Shown here piece after piece: positions 41,661-50,066 of a DNA stretch of 64,000 bases. The notes below the pieces were generated by a model. That model did no database searches and was not told the DNA's origin. It worked only from the letters and a program-made list of their open reading frames with translations. The DNA is from Nannocystis punicea (GTDB lineage: Bacteria; Myxococcota_A; Polyangia; Nannocystales; Nannocystaceae), in NCBI RefSeq assembly GCF_026965555.1, contig NZ_CP114040.1:11424001-11488000 (forward strand). Direction: 5' to 3'. The translations under genes were made by a program, and so were the position numbers. Each line of letters opens with the position of its first letter. Within the stretch, counting starts at the first letter, position 1.

Positions 41661-44333
41661 ATGGCCCGTCGCATCGACCACGCCCGCTACAGCAAGGCTC
41701 GCCGGTACCTCGTGGCGGTCGGGGTCACCGCCTTCGCGGCGGGATCGCGGCTGCTCCTGGCCTACACCGAGCCGCAGCCGCCGATCCTCGTCCTCTTCAC
41801 CGGCGCGGCGGGCGTCTCCGCGTGGTTCGGCGGGCTCGGCCCTGCGCTCCTCACCATCGCCATCTCGGCCGCCCTCGACTTCTGGTTCTTCGACCCGCAC
41901 CTCGCGATCGCAGTCCACCGCTGGACCGACCTGCTCGACCTCGGCATCTTCGCCCTCGTCGCCTTCGCCGTCGCCTGGCTGTGTGAATCGCTGCACGCCG
42001 CGCGGCGGCTGGTCGAGGACCGCGCGCGCGAGCTGTCGCTGGTGTCGGCCAACGAGCGGGCCTGGAAGGACCGCTACGAGGCCGCGGTGCGGGCCAGCGG
42101 GCACATCCTCTACGACTTCGACCGCGCCGGCGGCCAGGCCATGTTCAGCGGCGCCTGTCGGCCGCTCCTCGGCTACGACGCCGAGGAGCTCGGCGGCATC
42201 GACTGGAGCGTGCTCGTCCACCCCGACGACCTCCCGCGCTACCGCCTCGCGCGCAGCAGCGGCGACGGCCTCGAGGTCGAGTACCGCGTCCGTCACCGCG
42301 GCGGGCGGTGGATCACCCTCCACGACGTCGGCCAGAAGATCCACGACCCCGACGGCCGCGTCGTCCGCGTCGTCGGCTTCCTCAAGGACGTCACCGCCCA
42401 GCGGCAGGCCGAGGCGCTGGTGCGGGCCAGCGAGGAGCGCCTGCGCCTCGCCGTCGAGGCCACCGGCCTCGGCGTCACCGCCACGGTGTTCGGCCCGGAC
42501 GGCGAGGTCCGGTTCGAGTGGACCCGCGAGGCCCGGCGCGCCTTCGGCGTCCCCGACGACGTCGAGCTCACCGTCGCCGAGCTGCTCGCGCGCGTGCACC
42601 CGGCCGACGTCGCCGCCGTGCGGGCCGCCGTGCGGGCCTCGCTCGACCCCGCCGGCGACGGCAGCGACAACCTCGAGTTCCGCATCGTCCGCCCCGAGGG
42701 CGCGGTGCGCTGGCTCGGCTGTCAGGGCCGCACCGTGTTCGACACCGCCGTCGACCCGCCGAGGCCGCTGCGCAACATCGGCATCGTCCGCGACGTCACC
42801 GAGCGCAAGGCCACCGCCGAGCAGCTGGCCGAGAGCTTCGCCCTCATCGACGCTCTGGTCTTCAAGGCGCCGATCGGCATGGCCTTCATCGACCGCGGGT
42901 TCCGCTACGTCCGCGTCAACGAGAAGCTGGCCGAGTTCAACGGCGTCCCCGCGGCCGAGCACATCGGTCGGACCGTCGCCCAGATCGTGCCTGACCTGTG
43001 GCCGCAGCTCGAGCCGCTCCTGCGCGACGGCCTGGGCGGCGGCCCCGAGCGCGTCAACATCGAGATCGAGGGTCAGACGTCCGCCCAGCCGGGCCGGCGC
43101 CACTGGATGCTGAGCCAGTACCCGATCCGCGCCGGCGACAAGCTGCTCGGGGTCGGCATCACCGTCATCGAGACCACCGCGCAGAAGCGCATCGAGGCCT
43201 CGCTGCGGGAGGCCGACCACCGCAAGGACACCTTCATCGCCATGCTCGCGCACGAGCTGCGCAACCCGCTGGCGCCGATCCGCAACGCCCTCGCGCTGCT
43301 CGGCGTCGCCCGCGACGCGCCCGAGCGGGCCGGCAGCCTCGCCGTCATCGGCCGCCAGGTCGAACAGATGGCCCACCTCCTCGACGACCTGCTCGACGTC
43401 TCGCGCATCACTCGCGGCCGCCTCACCTTGCGGCGCGAATCGATCACCCTCGACTCCGTCATGACCCGCGCCGCCGAGACCGCGAGCCCGTGGATCGCCG
43501 CGCGGCGGCACAGCTTCGTCGTCGACATCCCGCCCGCGCCGATCGTCCTCGACGCCGACCCGGTGCGGCTGGCCCAGGTGTTCTCCAACCTGTTCACCAA
43601 CGCCGCCAAGTACACCGAGCCGGGCGGGGCCATCCGCGTCTCGGCCGCGGTCCACGGCGCGCGGGTCCAGGTCCGCGTCGCCGACACCGGCGTCGGCATC
43701 GCCGCCGAGCACCTGCCGCGCCTGTTCGAGATGTTCTCGCAGGTCGGTCCGACCGAGACCCGCTCGGAGGGCGGCCTCGGCATCGGCCTCGCGCTCGCCC
43801 GCGGCCTCGTCGAGATGCACGGCGGCGAGATCACGGCGCGCAGCCCCGGCCTCGGCCGCGGCAGCGAATTCGTGGTCGACCTGCCGCTCGCCGCCGCCGC
43901 GTCCCGACGCCCCCGCGCGCCCTCCGGCCCGGCCCTCGTCGACCCACCCACCGGCCGGCGGATCCTCGTCGCCGACGACAACGTCGACAACGCCGACACC
44001 CTCGCCATGCTGCTCGAGGCGCTCGGCAACGACGTCCACACCGTCTACGACGGCGACGCGGCCGTGAGCGCCTGCGCCGAGTTCCGCCCCGACGTCGTCT
44101 TCCTCGACATCGGCATGCCGAAGCGCGACGGCTACGAGGTCTGTCGGTGGATCCGCCAGCAGCCGTGGGGCGCCGCGCCGGTGATCATCGCCCAGACCGG
44201 CTGGGGTCAGGACGAGGACCGCCGGCGCGCCCGCGCGGCCGGCTTCGATCATCACCTCACCAAGCCGGCCGACCCCGACCGCTTGCTCGCGCTGCTGGCC
44301 CGCACCGCTGCCGCGCGCTCCTCGGCCGCGTGA
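41661..44333 (+). CDS. Hybrid sensor histidine kinase (membrane DUF4118-like, PAS repeats, HisKA, HATPase, receiver)
   Basis: 890 residues; GAGGAA lies 8 nt before the ATG. The N-terminus holds about four short helices (FAAGSRLLLAYTEPQPPILV, LLTIAISAALDFWFFDP, ALVAFAVAWLCESLH) like DUF4118 of KdpD-type kinases. Three PAS domains follow (about 130-520), then HisKA with the phosphorylated His in FIAMLAHELRNPLAPI, an ATPase domain (NLFTNAAKYT, VADTGVGIAAEH, GGLGIGLALARGLV) and a C-terminal receiver with phospho-acceptor Asp in DVVFLDIGMPKRDGYE. A phosphorelay output partner is not nearby. Confidence 0.92.
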   Translation: MARRIDHARYSKARRYLVAVGVTAFAAGSRLLLAYTEPQPPILVLFTGAAGVSAWFGGLGPALLTIAISAALDFWFFDPHLAIAVHRWTDLLDLGIFALVAFAVAWLCESLHAARRLVEDRARELSLVSANERAWKDRYEAAVRASGHILYDFDRAGGQAMFSGACRPLLGYDAEELGGIDWSVLVHPDDLPRYRLARSSGDGLEVEYRVRHRGGRWITLHDVGQKIHDPDGRVVRVVGFLKDVTAQRQAEALVRASEERLRLAVEATGLGVTATVFGPDGEVRFEWTREARRAFGVPDDVELTVAELLARVHPADVAAVRAAVRASLDPAGDGSDNLEFRIVRPEGAVRWLGCQGRTVFDTAVDPPRPLRNIGIVRDVTERKATAEQLAESFALIDALVFKAPIGMAFIDRGFRYVRVNEKLAEFNGVPAAEHIGRTVAQIVPDLWPQLEPLLRDGLGGGPERVNIEIEGQTSAQPGRRHWMLSQYPIRAGDKLLGVGITVIETTAQKRIEASLREADHRKDTFIAMLAHELRNPLAPIRNALALLGVARDAPERAGSLAVIGRQVEQMAHLLDDLLDVSRITRGRLTLRRESITLDSVMTRAAETASPWIAARRHSFVVDIPPAPIVLDADPVRLAQVFSNLFTNAAKYTEPGGAIRVSAAVHGARVQVRVADTGVGIAAEHLPRLFEMFSQVGPTETRSEGGLGIGLALARGLVEMHGGEITARSPGLGRGSEFVVDLPLAAAASRRPRAPSGPALVDPPTGRRILVADDNVDNADTLAMLLEALGNDVHTVYDGDAAVSACAEFRPDVVFLDIGMPKRDGYEVCRWIRQQPWGAAPVIIAQTGWGQDEDRRRARAAGFDHHLTKPADPDRLLALLARTAAARSSAA

Positions 44334-44338
44334 TCGGC

Positions 44339-44352
44339 TGTCCTTCGGGACA
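44339..44352. repeat. Perfect palindrome-family copy, TTCG loop
   Basis: TGTCC-TTCG-GGACA, 5 nt after the hybrid kinase stop, between convergent genes. Confidence 0.65.
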
Positions 44353-44368
44353 TATCACCACAGCCGCC

Positions 44369-45046
44369 TCAGAAGCGGCCGCCGAGCATGAAGGTGCCGC
44401 CGTCGAGGAACGGCGTCGGCGCCATGTTGGCGCGCAGGCGGGTCCGGCCGAGCTTGAAGCCGTCGACGTCGGCGACGCGCTGGGCCTTGCCGTCGTTGAC
44501 GAACATGATGGTGCCGGCGATGCCCATGGCGAGGCCGGCGATCTGGACCAGGCCCGGCAGGGCCATGAACACCTTCGGCGTGATCGCCTCGGTGCGCAGA
44601 TACGGGATCGTCATGAACGGCCCGATCAGCGGGATCAGCGAGAAGCCGGCCGCGCGCCTGCAGTTGGGCGCGTCGGCGAGGTTGCAGGTGTCGTGAATGA
44701 TGCCGGCGATCAGCGCGGTGAACAGGTACGACGAGCCGAACATGGTCCAGCCGGCGATCATCAGCCCCTTGCGGCGCTTCGGCGGCGTCGGCGGCGGCGC
44801 GTAGACGGGGCCGGCGACCGGGCCCTGCGGTGGCGGCGGGGCGGCGCTCGGATCGGCGTAGGGCTGAGGCGCGGGCGCGCCGGGGTCGGCGTAGGGCTGC
44901 GACGCCGCGTCGGCCGGCGCCGCCGCGGGGTCCTGCGCCGCAGCTGACCAGGAGGCCAGGGTCGATCGGACAGGCGCGGCCATGGCCTCGGGACAGACGA
45001 GCGACGCGGCGACGACGACGGCGAGCGGGAGGGCGGGGCGATACAT
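44369..45046 (-). CDS. Hypothetical envelope protein with Pro-rich repeat and membrane helices
   Basis: 225 residues; AGGAG before the ATG at 45046 decides the start. Signal peptide PLAVVVAASLVCPEAMAAP, then a Pro/Ala linker with a repeated QPYADP motif, then helices in GLMIAGWTMFGSSYLFTALI, GFSLIPLIGPFMTIPYL and MALPGLVQIAGLAMGIAGTI, ending TFMLGGRF. I know similar uncharacterised proteins in myxobacteria. Function unknown. Confidence 0.65.
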   Translation of the reverse strand: MYRPALPLAVVVAASLVCPEAMAAPVRSTLASWSAAAQDPAAAPADAASQPYADPGAPAPQPYADPSAAPPPPQGPVAGPVYAPPPTPPKRRKGLMIAGWTMFGSSYLFTALIAGIIHDTCNLADAPNCRRAAGFSLIPLIGPFMTIPYLRTEAITPKVFMALPGLVQIAGLAMGIAGTIMFVNDGKAQRVADVDGFKLGRTRLRANMAPTPFLDGGTFMLGGRF

Positions 45047-45453
45047 TCGGTCTCCTGTGTTCTGCAGCATAGAAGCCGCCTCGGCGCGGCGTAAACGCGA
45101 ATCGACCTGCGCAGTGCGGGAGGCCCCAGCGTCCTCGCAAAATCGCACTATTCACAATCTCCGCGCGGGTCGCACCTGCACCCTCACGACGATCCGCAGC
45201 TCCATGTCCCAAGGGACAGGCTCCTGAATGGTGTTCCGCGGCCGGGGCCGCTGACTCGAGCGACCGACGACATGGAGTGCGCAGATCCGAAGACGCCCCG
45301 GCGCGCCCTCGCACGAGCCCCTGGAGCCCAGCGCAAAGCGCGCGCGAACTCTCGCGGGGTCCCGCGCCAGCGCCCGTAAATCGTCGAACTCGCGGTTTTG
45401 GCCGCTCGCGATTGGGGGCTGTGCGCCAGCGGGCAGAGGCGTAGCATCATGCG
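45047..45453. other. Divergent gap of ~400 bp
   Basis: Contains the perfect palindrome TGTCCC-AA-GGGACA (45205-45218) and, at 45442-45447, TAGCAT 6 nt before the next gene. Nothing else recognised. Confidence 0.5.
45442..45447 (+). promoter_or_regulatory. Possible -10 element, leaderless start of the lipoprotein at 45454
   Basis: TAGCAT, 6 nt, ATG; no ribosome site. Confidence 0.4.
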
Positions 45454-46074
45454 ATGCGCGTCCCGATCTCGCCGGCTTTCGCTCTGATCTTGGTGTTCTT
45501 GCTCGGCTGTAAGGACGACGGCGGGGGCACCAGCGGGCTCACGTCCGTCTCGACGGAGACCGCGACCTCGACGTCGACCGGCGGCGGCTCGGGGACCGAT
45601 CCCACCACCGGCGGCGGCACGACGACGGGCAGCACGAGCGAGCCGACTGATACGAGTTCTAGCGGTTCGAGCTCCGAGATCTCCTCCAGCACGTCGGCTT
45701 CGACCACCGAGGACAGCGGCTCGACGACCGCCGATCCGAACTGCCCGCCGGTCAAGGGCGAGTACAACGATTGCACCGACGAGCAGGGCGACATCGACAA
45801 CAAGGCCTGCAAATGGATGGGCGACGGAGAGAACGGCTTCATCACCTGCCTGAACGCCGCGGGCATGACGGGCGCCTCGACCTGCTCGCTCGTCGGCTGC
45901 GAGCTCGACTGCCACTGCTTCACCGCCCCGGCCACCGGGACCGCCACGAGCGTGTGCCGGCCGAACGCCACCGACAAGGGCGACAGCGCCTGCGTCCTCG
46001 ACTGTTCGGACGGCGCGACCTGTCCCGACGGCATGGTCTGCGACAACGACACCTGCTTCTGGCCCGCCCCGTGA
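45454..46074 (+). CDS. Cys-rich lipoprotein with Ser/Thr linker
   Basis: 206 residues. Lipobox ends at LILVFLLGCKDD, then ~75 residues of Ser/Thr/Gly, then a domain with twelve Cys (NCPPVKGEYNDCTDEQGD, CSLVGCELDCHC, CVLDCSDGATCPDGMVCDND) that looks disulfide-stabilised. Surface protein of unknown role; the next gene overlaps its stop, so they form an operon. Confidence 0.75.
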   Translation: MRVPISPAFALILVFLLGCKDDGGGTSGLTSVSTETATSTSTGGGSGTDPTTGGGTTTGSTSEPTDTSSSGSSSEISSSTSASTTEDSGSTTADPNCPPVKGEYNDCTDEQGDIDNKACKWMGDGENGFITCLNAAGMTGASTCSLVGCELDCHCFTAPATGTATSVCRPNATDKGDSACVLDCSDGATCPDGMVCDNDTCFWPAP

Positions 46075-46508
46075 TCGCCGTGCCTCGCTCGCCGCTGCTG
46101 CTCGCGCTCGTCCTCGGCTGCGCCCACCTGATCCCGCCGGCCGCGCCGAAGGAGAACGGCATCCCGGTCGTCGACCCGACCGAGAAGCCGCTGCCGGAGC
46201 CCGTGCGGGTCGCCTCCGCCCGCGCCCACGGCGGCTGCGACACCGGGGCCCAGTGCGTCGAGCACCTCGACCCGAACCATTCGGTCGAGGACGGCCGTCG
46301 CACCTGCGAGACCGACGGCGCCCGCTGGCTCACCGGCGCCTGCCCCCACCGCGGGGCCCACAGCGCCTGCATCACCCAGCACTTCCTGGTGTTCGAGTTC
46401 GGCAAGCCCCGCGCCGAAGAATTCGGCAACCCCCTCCACCGCGACCTCGCCGCGGCCCGCGAGGCCTGCCTGACCCAGGGCGGCGAGTTCTACGAGTTCG
46501 CGCCCTGA
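46071..46508 (+). CDS. Small Cys-rich lipoprotein, coupled to the preceding gene
   Basis: 145 residues. The GTG at 46071 overlaps the upstream TGA (GTGA), indicating translational coupling. Lipobox ends at LLLALVLGCAHL. The mature part has HGGCDTGAQCVEHLDP, CETDGARWLTGACPHRG and REACLTQGGEFYEFAP. Family not recognised. Confidence 0.68.
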   Translation: MIAVPRSPLLLALVLGCAHLIPPAAPKENGIPVVDPTEKPLPEPVRVASARAHGGCDTGAQCVEHLDPNHSVEDGRRTCETDGARWLTGACPHRGAHSACITQHFLVFEFGKPRAEEFGNPLHRDLAAAREACLTQGGEFYEFAP

Positions 46509-46869
46509 CCGAAAACGACATGTCCGAACGGACATGTTTATGAATGATCGCACGGGTATGTCTCAATAGACACACCCCATCTCCGCGGCGAAGCCCGGCG
46601 ACGCCTCGCCCGACCTGTCCCTCGCGCCATGTACCCTCAATATCGACAGCCGACCCGCTCGTCCTCGTGAACCACGAGCCCGCGCGGTGAAGAGCGCGTG
46701 GTCCTCCTCGCGACGCGACACCGCGAGATCACATGCAGTAGTTTTTAAAAAAACATTGCCCAAGGAACATGGCGAAAAGGCCATGCCCTCGCGGGCTCCG
46801 CCGGCGCGTGCGCGGTCCTGCTTGACGCGCGGCGGCGCTCATTGTACACCACTGAACGGAAGATCAGCC
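46509..46869. other. Gap of 360 bp with several palindromes
   Basis: ACATGTCCG-AA-CGGACATGT at 46518-46537 is a 9-bp perfect stem 10 nt after the stop, followed by TTTATG. CATGGC-GAAAAG-GCCATG lies at 46768-46785, just after an AT-rich TTTTTAAAAAAA run. No gene recognised between. Confidence 0.55.
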
Positions 46870-47313
46870 ATGCACGACAGCGACAACGCCGATCCCGTCT
46901 CTCCTGCGCTCCTCGACCTCCTGGCCGTGTTCGAGGGGCCGCTCGCCGAAGTCCAATTCCCGGGGGTCGACCTGGGCATTCTCCGGAGCCAGGTCGACCA
47001 GGTGCGCGGTCACGCGCTCGAGCTCGACCAGCTGCGGGCCCAGCTCGACGCCCTGCACAACCAGCTCAGCGAGGCGCGGCTGCGGCTGCTCCGCACCGCC
47101 GAGCAGGGCCTGGCCTACGCCCGGGTGTTCGCCGCCGAGGATCCCGAGCTCGAGGCCCGGCTGGCCGACATCCACCTCGGCGGCAAGGCCGAGCCGCGGC
47201 GGCGCAAGCTCGAGGTGGCGGCCGCCGATTCCGGCAACAGCGAGCCGCTGCGCCTCCCGCCCCGACGCGGTCGCAAGCCGCGCGTCGCCGAGGAAGCCCC
47301 GACCGGCTCGTGA
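46870..47313 (+). CDS. Hypothetical protein with short coiled coil
   Basis: 147 residues from the ATG at 46870 (GGAAG about 7 nt upstream). A heptad-like stretch LELDQLRAQLDALHNQLSEA suggests a coiled coil at ~55-85; the end is basic and disordered (PPRRGRKPRVAEE), perhaps nucleic-acid binding. No family recognised. Confidence 0.55.
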   Translation: MHDSDNADPVSPALLDLLAVFEGPLAEVQFPGVDLGILRSQVDQVRGHALELDQLRAQLDALHNQLSEARLRLLRTAEQGLAYARVFAAEDPELEARLADIHLGGKAEPRRRKLEVAAADSGNSEPLRLPPRRGRKPRVAEEAPTGS

Positions 47314-47337
47314 TGGTCGCGGCGATCGGCGGGATGG

Positions 47338-47343
47338 TAGAAC
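47338..47343 (+). promoter_or_regulatory. Possible weak -10 element of the PLP-enzyme gene
   Basis: TAGAAC, 7 nt, GTG; the last base departs from the usual T. Confidence 0.25.
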
Positions 47344-47350
47344 CCCGCCC

Positions 47351-48535
47351 GTGACCTACGCCGAGCTGCGCGCCGCACTCCGCCACGAGCACCTCCCGCT
47401 CGCCTACTGCGACCTCGACCTCCTGGCCGCCAACGCCCGCAGCCTGGTCGAACGCGCCGGCAGCCTGCCGATCCGCCTCGCCTCCAAGTCGCTCCGCTGC
47501 CGCGACATCCTCCGCCGCGTGCAGGCGATGAGCCCCGTCTTCCAGGGCATCCTCTGCTACAGCGCCGCCGAGGCCGCCCACCTCGCCGCCGACTCGTTTA
47601 AAGATCTGGTCGTCGCCTACCCCACGGTCGACCGCCACGACCTCGACCTCGTCTGCACCGCGATCGCCGGCGGCGCCGAGATCTGCCTGATGGTCGACGA
47701 CCCGCTGCAGCTGCCCTTCCTGTCCGAGGCGGCCACCCGGGCCGACGTCACCCTGCCGGTGGCGATCGACCTCGACATGTCCTCGACCCTGCCGGGCATC
47801 CACTTCGGCGTGCGCCGCTCACCGATCACGGGGGTCGACGCCGCGGTCGTCCTCGCCGACACCATCGCCGGCACCCCGCACCTCCGCCTCGACGGCCTCA
47901 TGGGCTACGAGGCCCAGCTGGCCGGCCTGCAGGACCTCGTGCCCGGCCAGCGGCTCAAGAGCGCGGCAGTCCGGGCGCTCAAGCGCCGCTCGCAACCGGA
48001 GGTGTTCGCCCGCCGGGCCGCGGTCGTCGCCGCCATCAAGTCCCGCGGCCACGAGCTGCGCTTCGTCAACGGCGGCGGCACCGGCAGCCTCGAGGCGACC
48101 CGCACCGACGCCTCGGTCACCGAGCTCGCGGCCGGCTCCGGCCTTTACGGCCCGACCCTGTTCGACGGCTACGACAGCTTTCGGCCGCAACCGGCCGCCG
48201 GCTTCGCCCTGCCGATCGTGCGGCGGCCGACTCCGGCCATTTACACCTGTTTCGGCGGCGGCTACATCGCCTCCGGCAGCCCCGGCCGCGATCGGCAACC
48301 GACCCCTACCTTGCCGGCCGGCGCCACCCTCCTGGCCAACGAGGGCTGCGGCGAGGTCCAGACCCCCGTCAATTACTCGGGTCCGGAGATCCTCGCCCTC
48401 GGGGACCCGATCTTCTTCCGCCACGCCAAGGCCGGCGAGCTGTGCGAACATTTTAAAGAGCTCGTGCTGCTGGCCGGCGCCGCGGTCGTCGGCCGCGTCC
48501 CCACCTACCGCGGCGACGGCCAGAGCTTCGTCTGA
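47351..48535 (+). CDS. Fold-type III PLP enzyme (D-threonine aldolase/alanine racemase-like)
   Basis: 394 residues, GTG start. The barrel begins with LAYCDLDLLAANARSL and the PLP-binding Lys is in IRLASKSLRCRD (about residue 47). Later FVNGGGTGSLEATRTD and TELAAGSGLYGPTLFDGY are the phosphate-binding and metal-site regions of the D-threonine aldolase/D-serine dehydratase group. It would act on a beta-hydroxy D-amino acid; exact substrate not determinable. TTTAAA pairs are used for two Phe-Lys dipeptides, unusual in this GC-rich setting. Confidence 0.78.
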   Translation: MTYAELRAALRHEHLPLAYCDLDLLAANARSLVERAGSLPIRLASKSLRCRDILRRVQAMSPVFQGILCYSAAEAAHLAADSFKDLVVAYPTVDRHDLDLVCTAIAGGAEICLMVDDPLQLPFLSEAATRADVTLPVAIDLDMSSTLPGIHFGVRRSPITGVDAAVVLADTIAGTPHLRLDGLMGYEAQLAGLQDLVPGQRLKSAAVRALKRRSQPEVFARRAAVVAAIKSRGHELRFVNGGGTGSLEATRTDASVTELAAGSGLYGPTLFDGYDSFRPQPAAGFALPIVRRPTPAIYTCFGGGYIASGSPGRDRQPTPTLPAGATLLANEGCGEVQTPVNYSGPEILALGDPIFFRHAKAGELCEHFKELVLLAGAAVVGRVPTYRGDGQSFV

Positions 48536-48709
48536 CCGCCTCGCGGGCCCTCCTGCGTCCTCCCCCACGAGGACTGTCGCATCGACCCTCGCCGCAATAC
48601 GCGGGTCCGCGGCGCGCCCCTTCGACCGGCGAAACTCCCGCGTAACGGCGTAGTTCGTCGCGGTTTCGTCCGCGCCCGTCCGCGACTTCGTCCGCGCCCG
48701 CCTGCCTGG

Positions 48710-48715
48710 TACCAT
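48710..48715 (+). promoter_or_regulatory. Possible -10 element, leaderless start of the aldonolactone oxidase gene
   Basis: TACCAT, 7 nt, ATG; no ribosome site. Confidence 0.4.
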
Positions 48716-48722
48716 CCCGGCG

Positions 48723-50024
48723 ATGTTCGCGCGCAAGACTTGGTCCAATTGGTCGGGCGGCGTCACCTGTCGTCCGGGACAGTTCGTGGTCCCGAGCACC
48801 CTCGACGCCCTGAGCGACCTGGTCCGAGAGACAGCCAGCGCCAACGGCAAGCTGCGGGTCGTCGGTGCCGGCCACTCCTTCACCCCGGTCGTCGCCACCG
48901 AGCACACCCTCGTCTCGCTGGCGCGGCTCAGCGGCCTCGCCGAGGTCGACCGCGAGGCCGGGGCCGCCACCGTGCTCGCCGGCACCAGCATCCGCGACCT
49001 CGGTGGTTTGCTCGCCAAACACGGCCTCGCGCTCGAGAACCAGGGCGACATCGACAGCCAGGCGCTCGCCGGCGCAGTCAGCACCGGCACTCACGGCACC
49101 GGCATCGCCTTCGGCAGCATCAGCACCCAGGTCCGCGCCCTCACTCTGGTGCTCGCGACCGGCGAGCTGCTGTCGTGCTCGCCGACGCAGGAGCCGGAAA
49201 TCTTCAAAGCCGCCCAGGTCTCGCTCGGCAGCCTCGGGGTGCTGGGGCGGATCCGCCTGCAATGCGTGCCGAGCTACGTGCTCCGCGACGTCCGCAGGAA
49301 CGTCGACCTCAATCAATGCCTGGCCGACTTCGAGGACAGCTGCCGGCGCCACCGTCACTTCGAGTTCTGGTGGTTCCCCTACAGCGACCGCGCCGCCACC
49401 AAGGCGCTCGACATCGTCGCCACCCCGCGCCCGCGCTCCGCGGTCAAGCGCGTCCTCGCCGACAAGATGCTCGAGACCGGCGTGTTCTGGGCCGCCTCCG
49501 AGGCCGTGCGCCTGTTCCCCGGCCTCTCGCGTCCGGTCGCCCGCTTCGCCTCCCGAGCGATCTCCGAGGCCGACTACGCCGACCACAGCCACCGCGTCTT
49601 CCCCAGCCCTCGCGACGTCCGCTTCAACGAGATGGAGTACGCCGTCCCGGTCGAGCGCGGCCCCGACTGCCTGCGCGAGCTCAAGGCCTACATCGAGCGC
49701 GACTGCGTCCGCGTCCACTTCCCCATCGAGTACCGCGTCGTCGCCGGCGACGACATCTGGCTGAGCCCGTTCTACCGCCGCGACAGCGCGGTGATCTCCG
49801 TCCACATGTACGCCGGCATGCCGTACGCCGACTACTTCGCCGGCTGCGAGGCGATCTTCCGCAACCACCGCGGCCGTCCGCACTGGGGCAAGATCCACAC
49901 CCTCTCGGCGCATGAACTTCAGGACATGTACCCCGAGTGGCACCGCTTCCAGGCCGTCCGCCGCCGCCTCGACCCGCGCGGCCTGTTCATGAACGACCAC
50001 CTGGCGAAGCTCTTCGGGACATGA
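48723..50024 (+). CDS. FAD-linked aldonolactone oxidase (D-arabinono/L-gulono-1,4-lactone oxidase family)
   Basis: 433 residues. FAD-binding PCMH domain with LRVVGAGHSFTPVVATEHTL (the His next to GAG is the usual flavin attachment site) and GALSTG-type loop AGAVSTGTHGTGIAFG; the ALO C-terminal domain ends with RPHWGKIHTLSAHEL and DPRGLFMNDHL. The enzyme would oxidise a sugar lactone with O2. A family palindrome, CTGTC-GTCCGG-GACAG (48768-48783), lies in the coding start. Stands alone, convergent with the next gene. Confidence 0.85.
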   Translation: MFARKTWSNWSGGVTCRPGQFVVPSTLDALSDLVRETASANGKLRVVGAGHSFTPVVATEHTLVSLARLSGLAEVDREAGAATVLAGTSIRDLGGLLAKHGLALENQGDIDSQALAGAVSTGTHGTGIAFGSISTQVRALTLVLATGELLSCSPTQEPEIFKAAQVSLGSLGVLGRIRLQCVPSYVLRDVRRNVDLNQCLADFEDSCRRHRHFEFWWFPYSDRAATKALDIVATPRPRSAVKRVLADKMLETGVFWAASEAVRLFPGLSRPVARFASRAISEADYADHSHRVFPSPRDVRFNEMEYAVPVERGPDCLRELKAYIERDCVRVHFPIEYRVVAGDDIWLSPFYRRDSAVISVHMYAGMPYADYFAGCEAIFRNHRGRPHWGKIHTLSAHELQDMYPEWHRFQAVRRRLDPRGLFMNDHLAKLFGT

Positions 50025-50032
50025 ACTCGAGC

Positions 50033-50052
50033 GCATGTCCGTGGAGACATGC
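50033..50052. repeat. Palindrome-family copy between convergent genes
   Basis: GCATGTC-CGTGGA-GACATGC, a 7-bp perfect stem, 8 nt after the oxidase stop. Confidence 0.6.
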
Positions 50053-50066
50053 CGCCCGCCGCTCCT

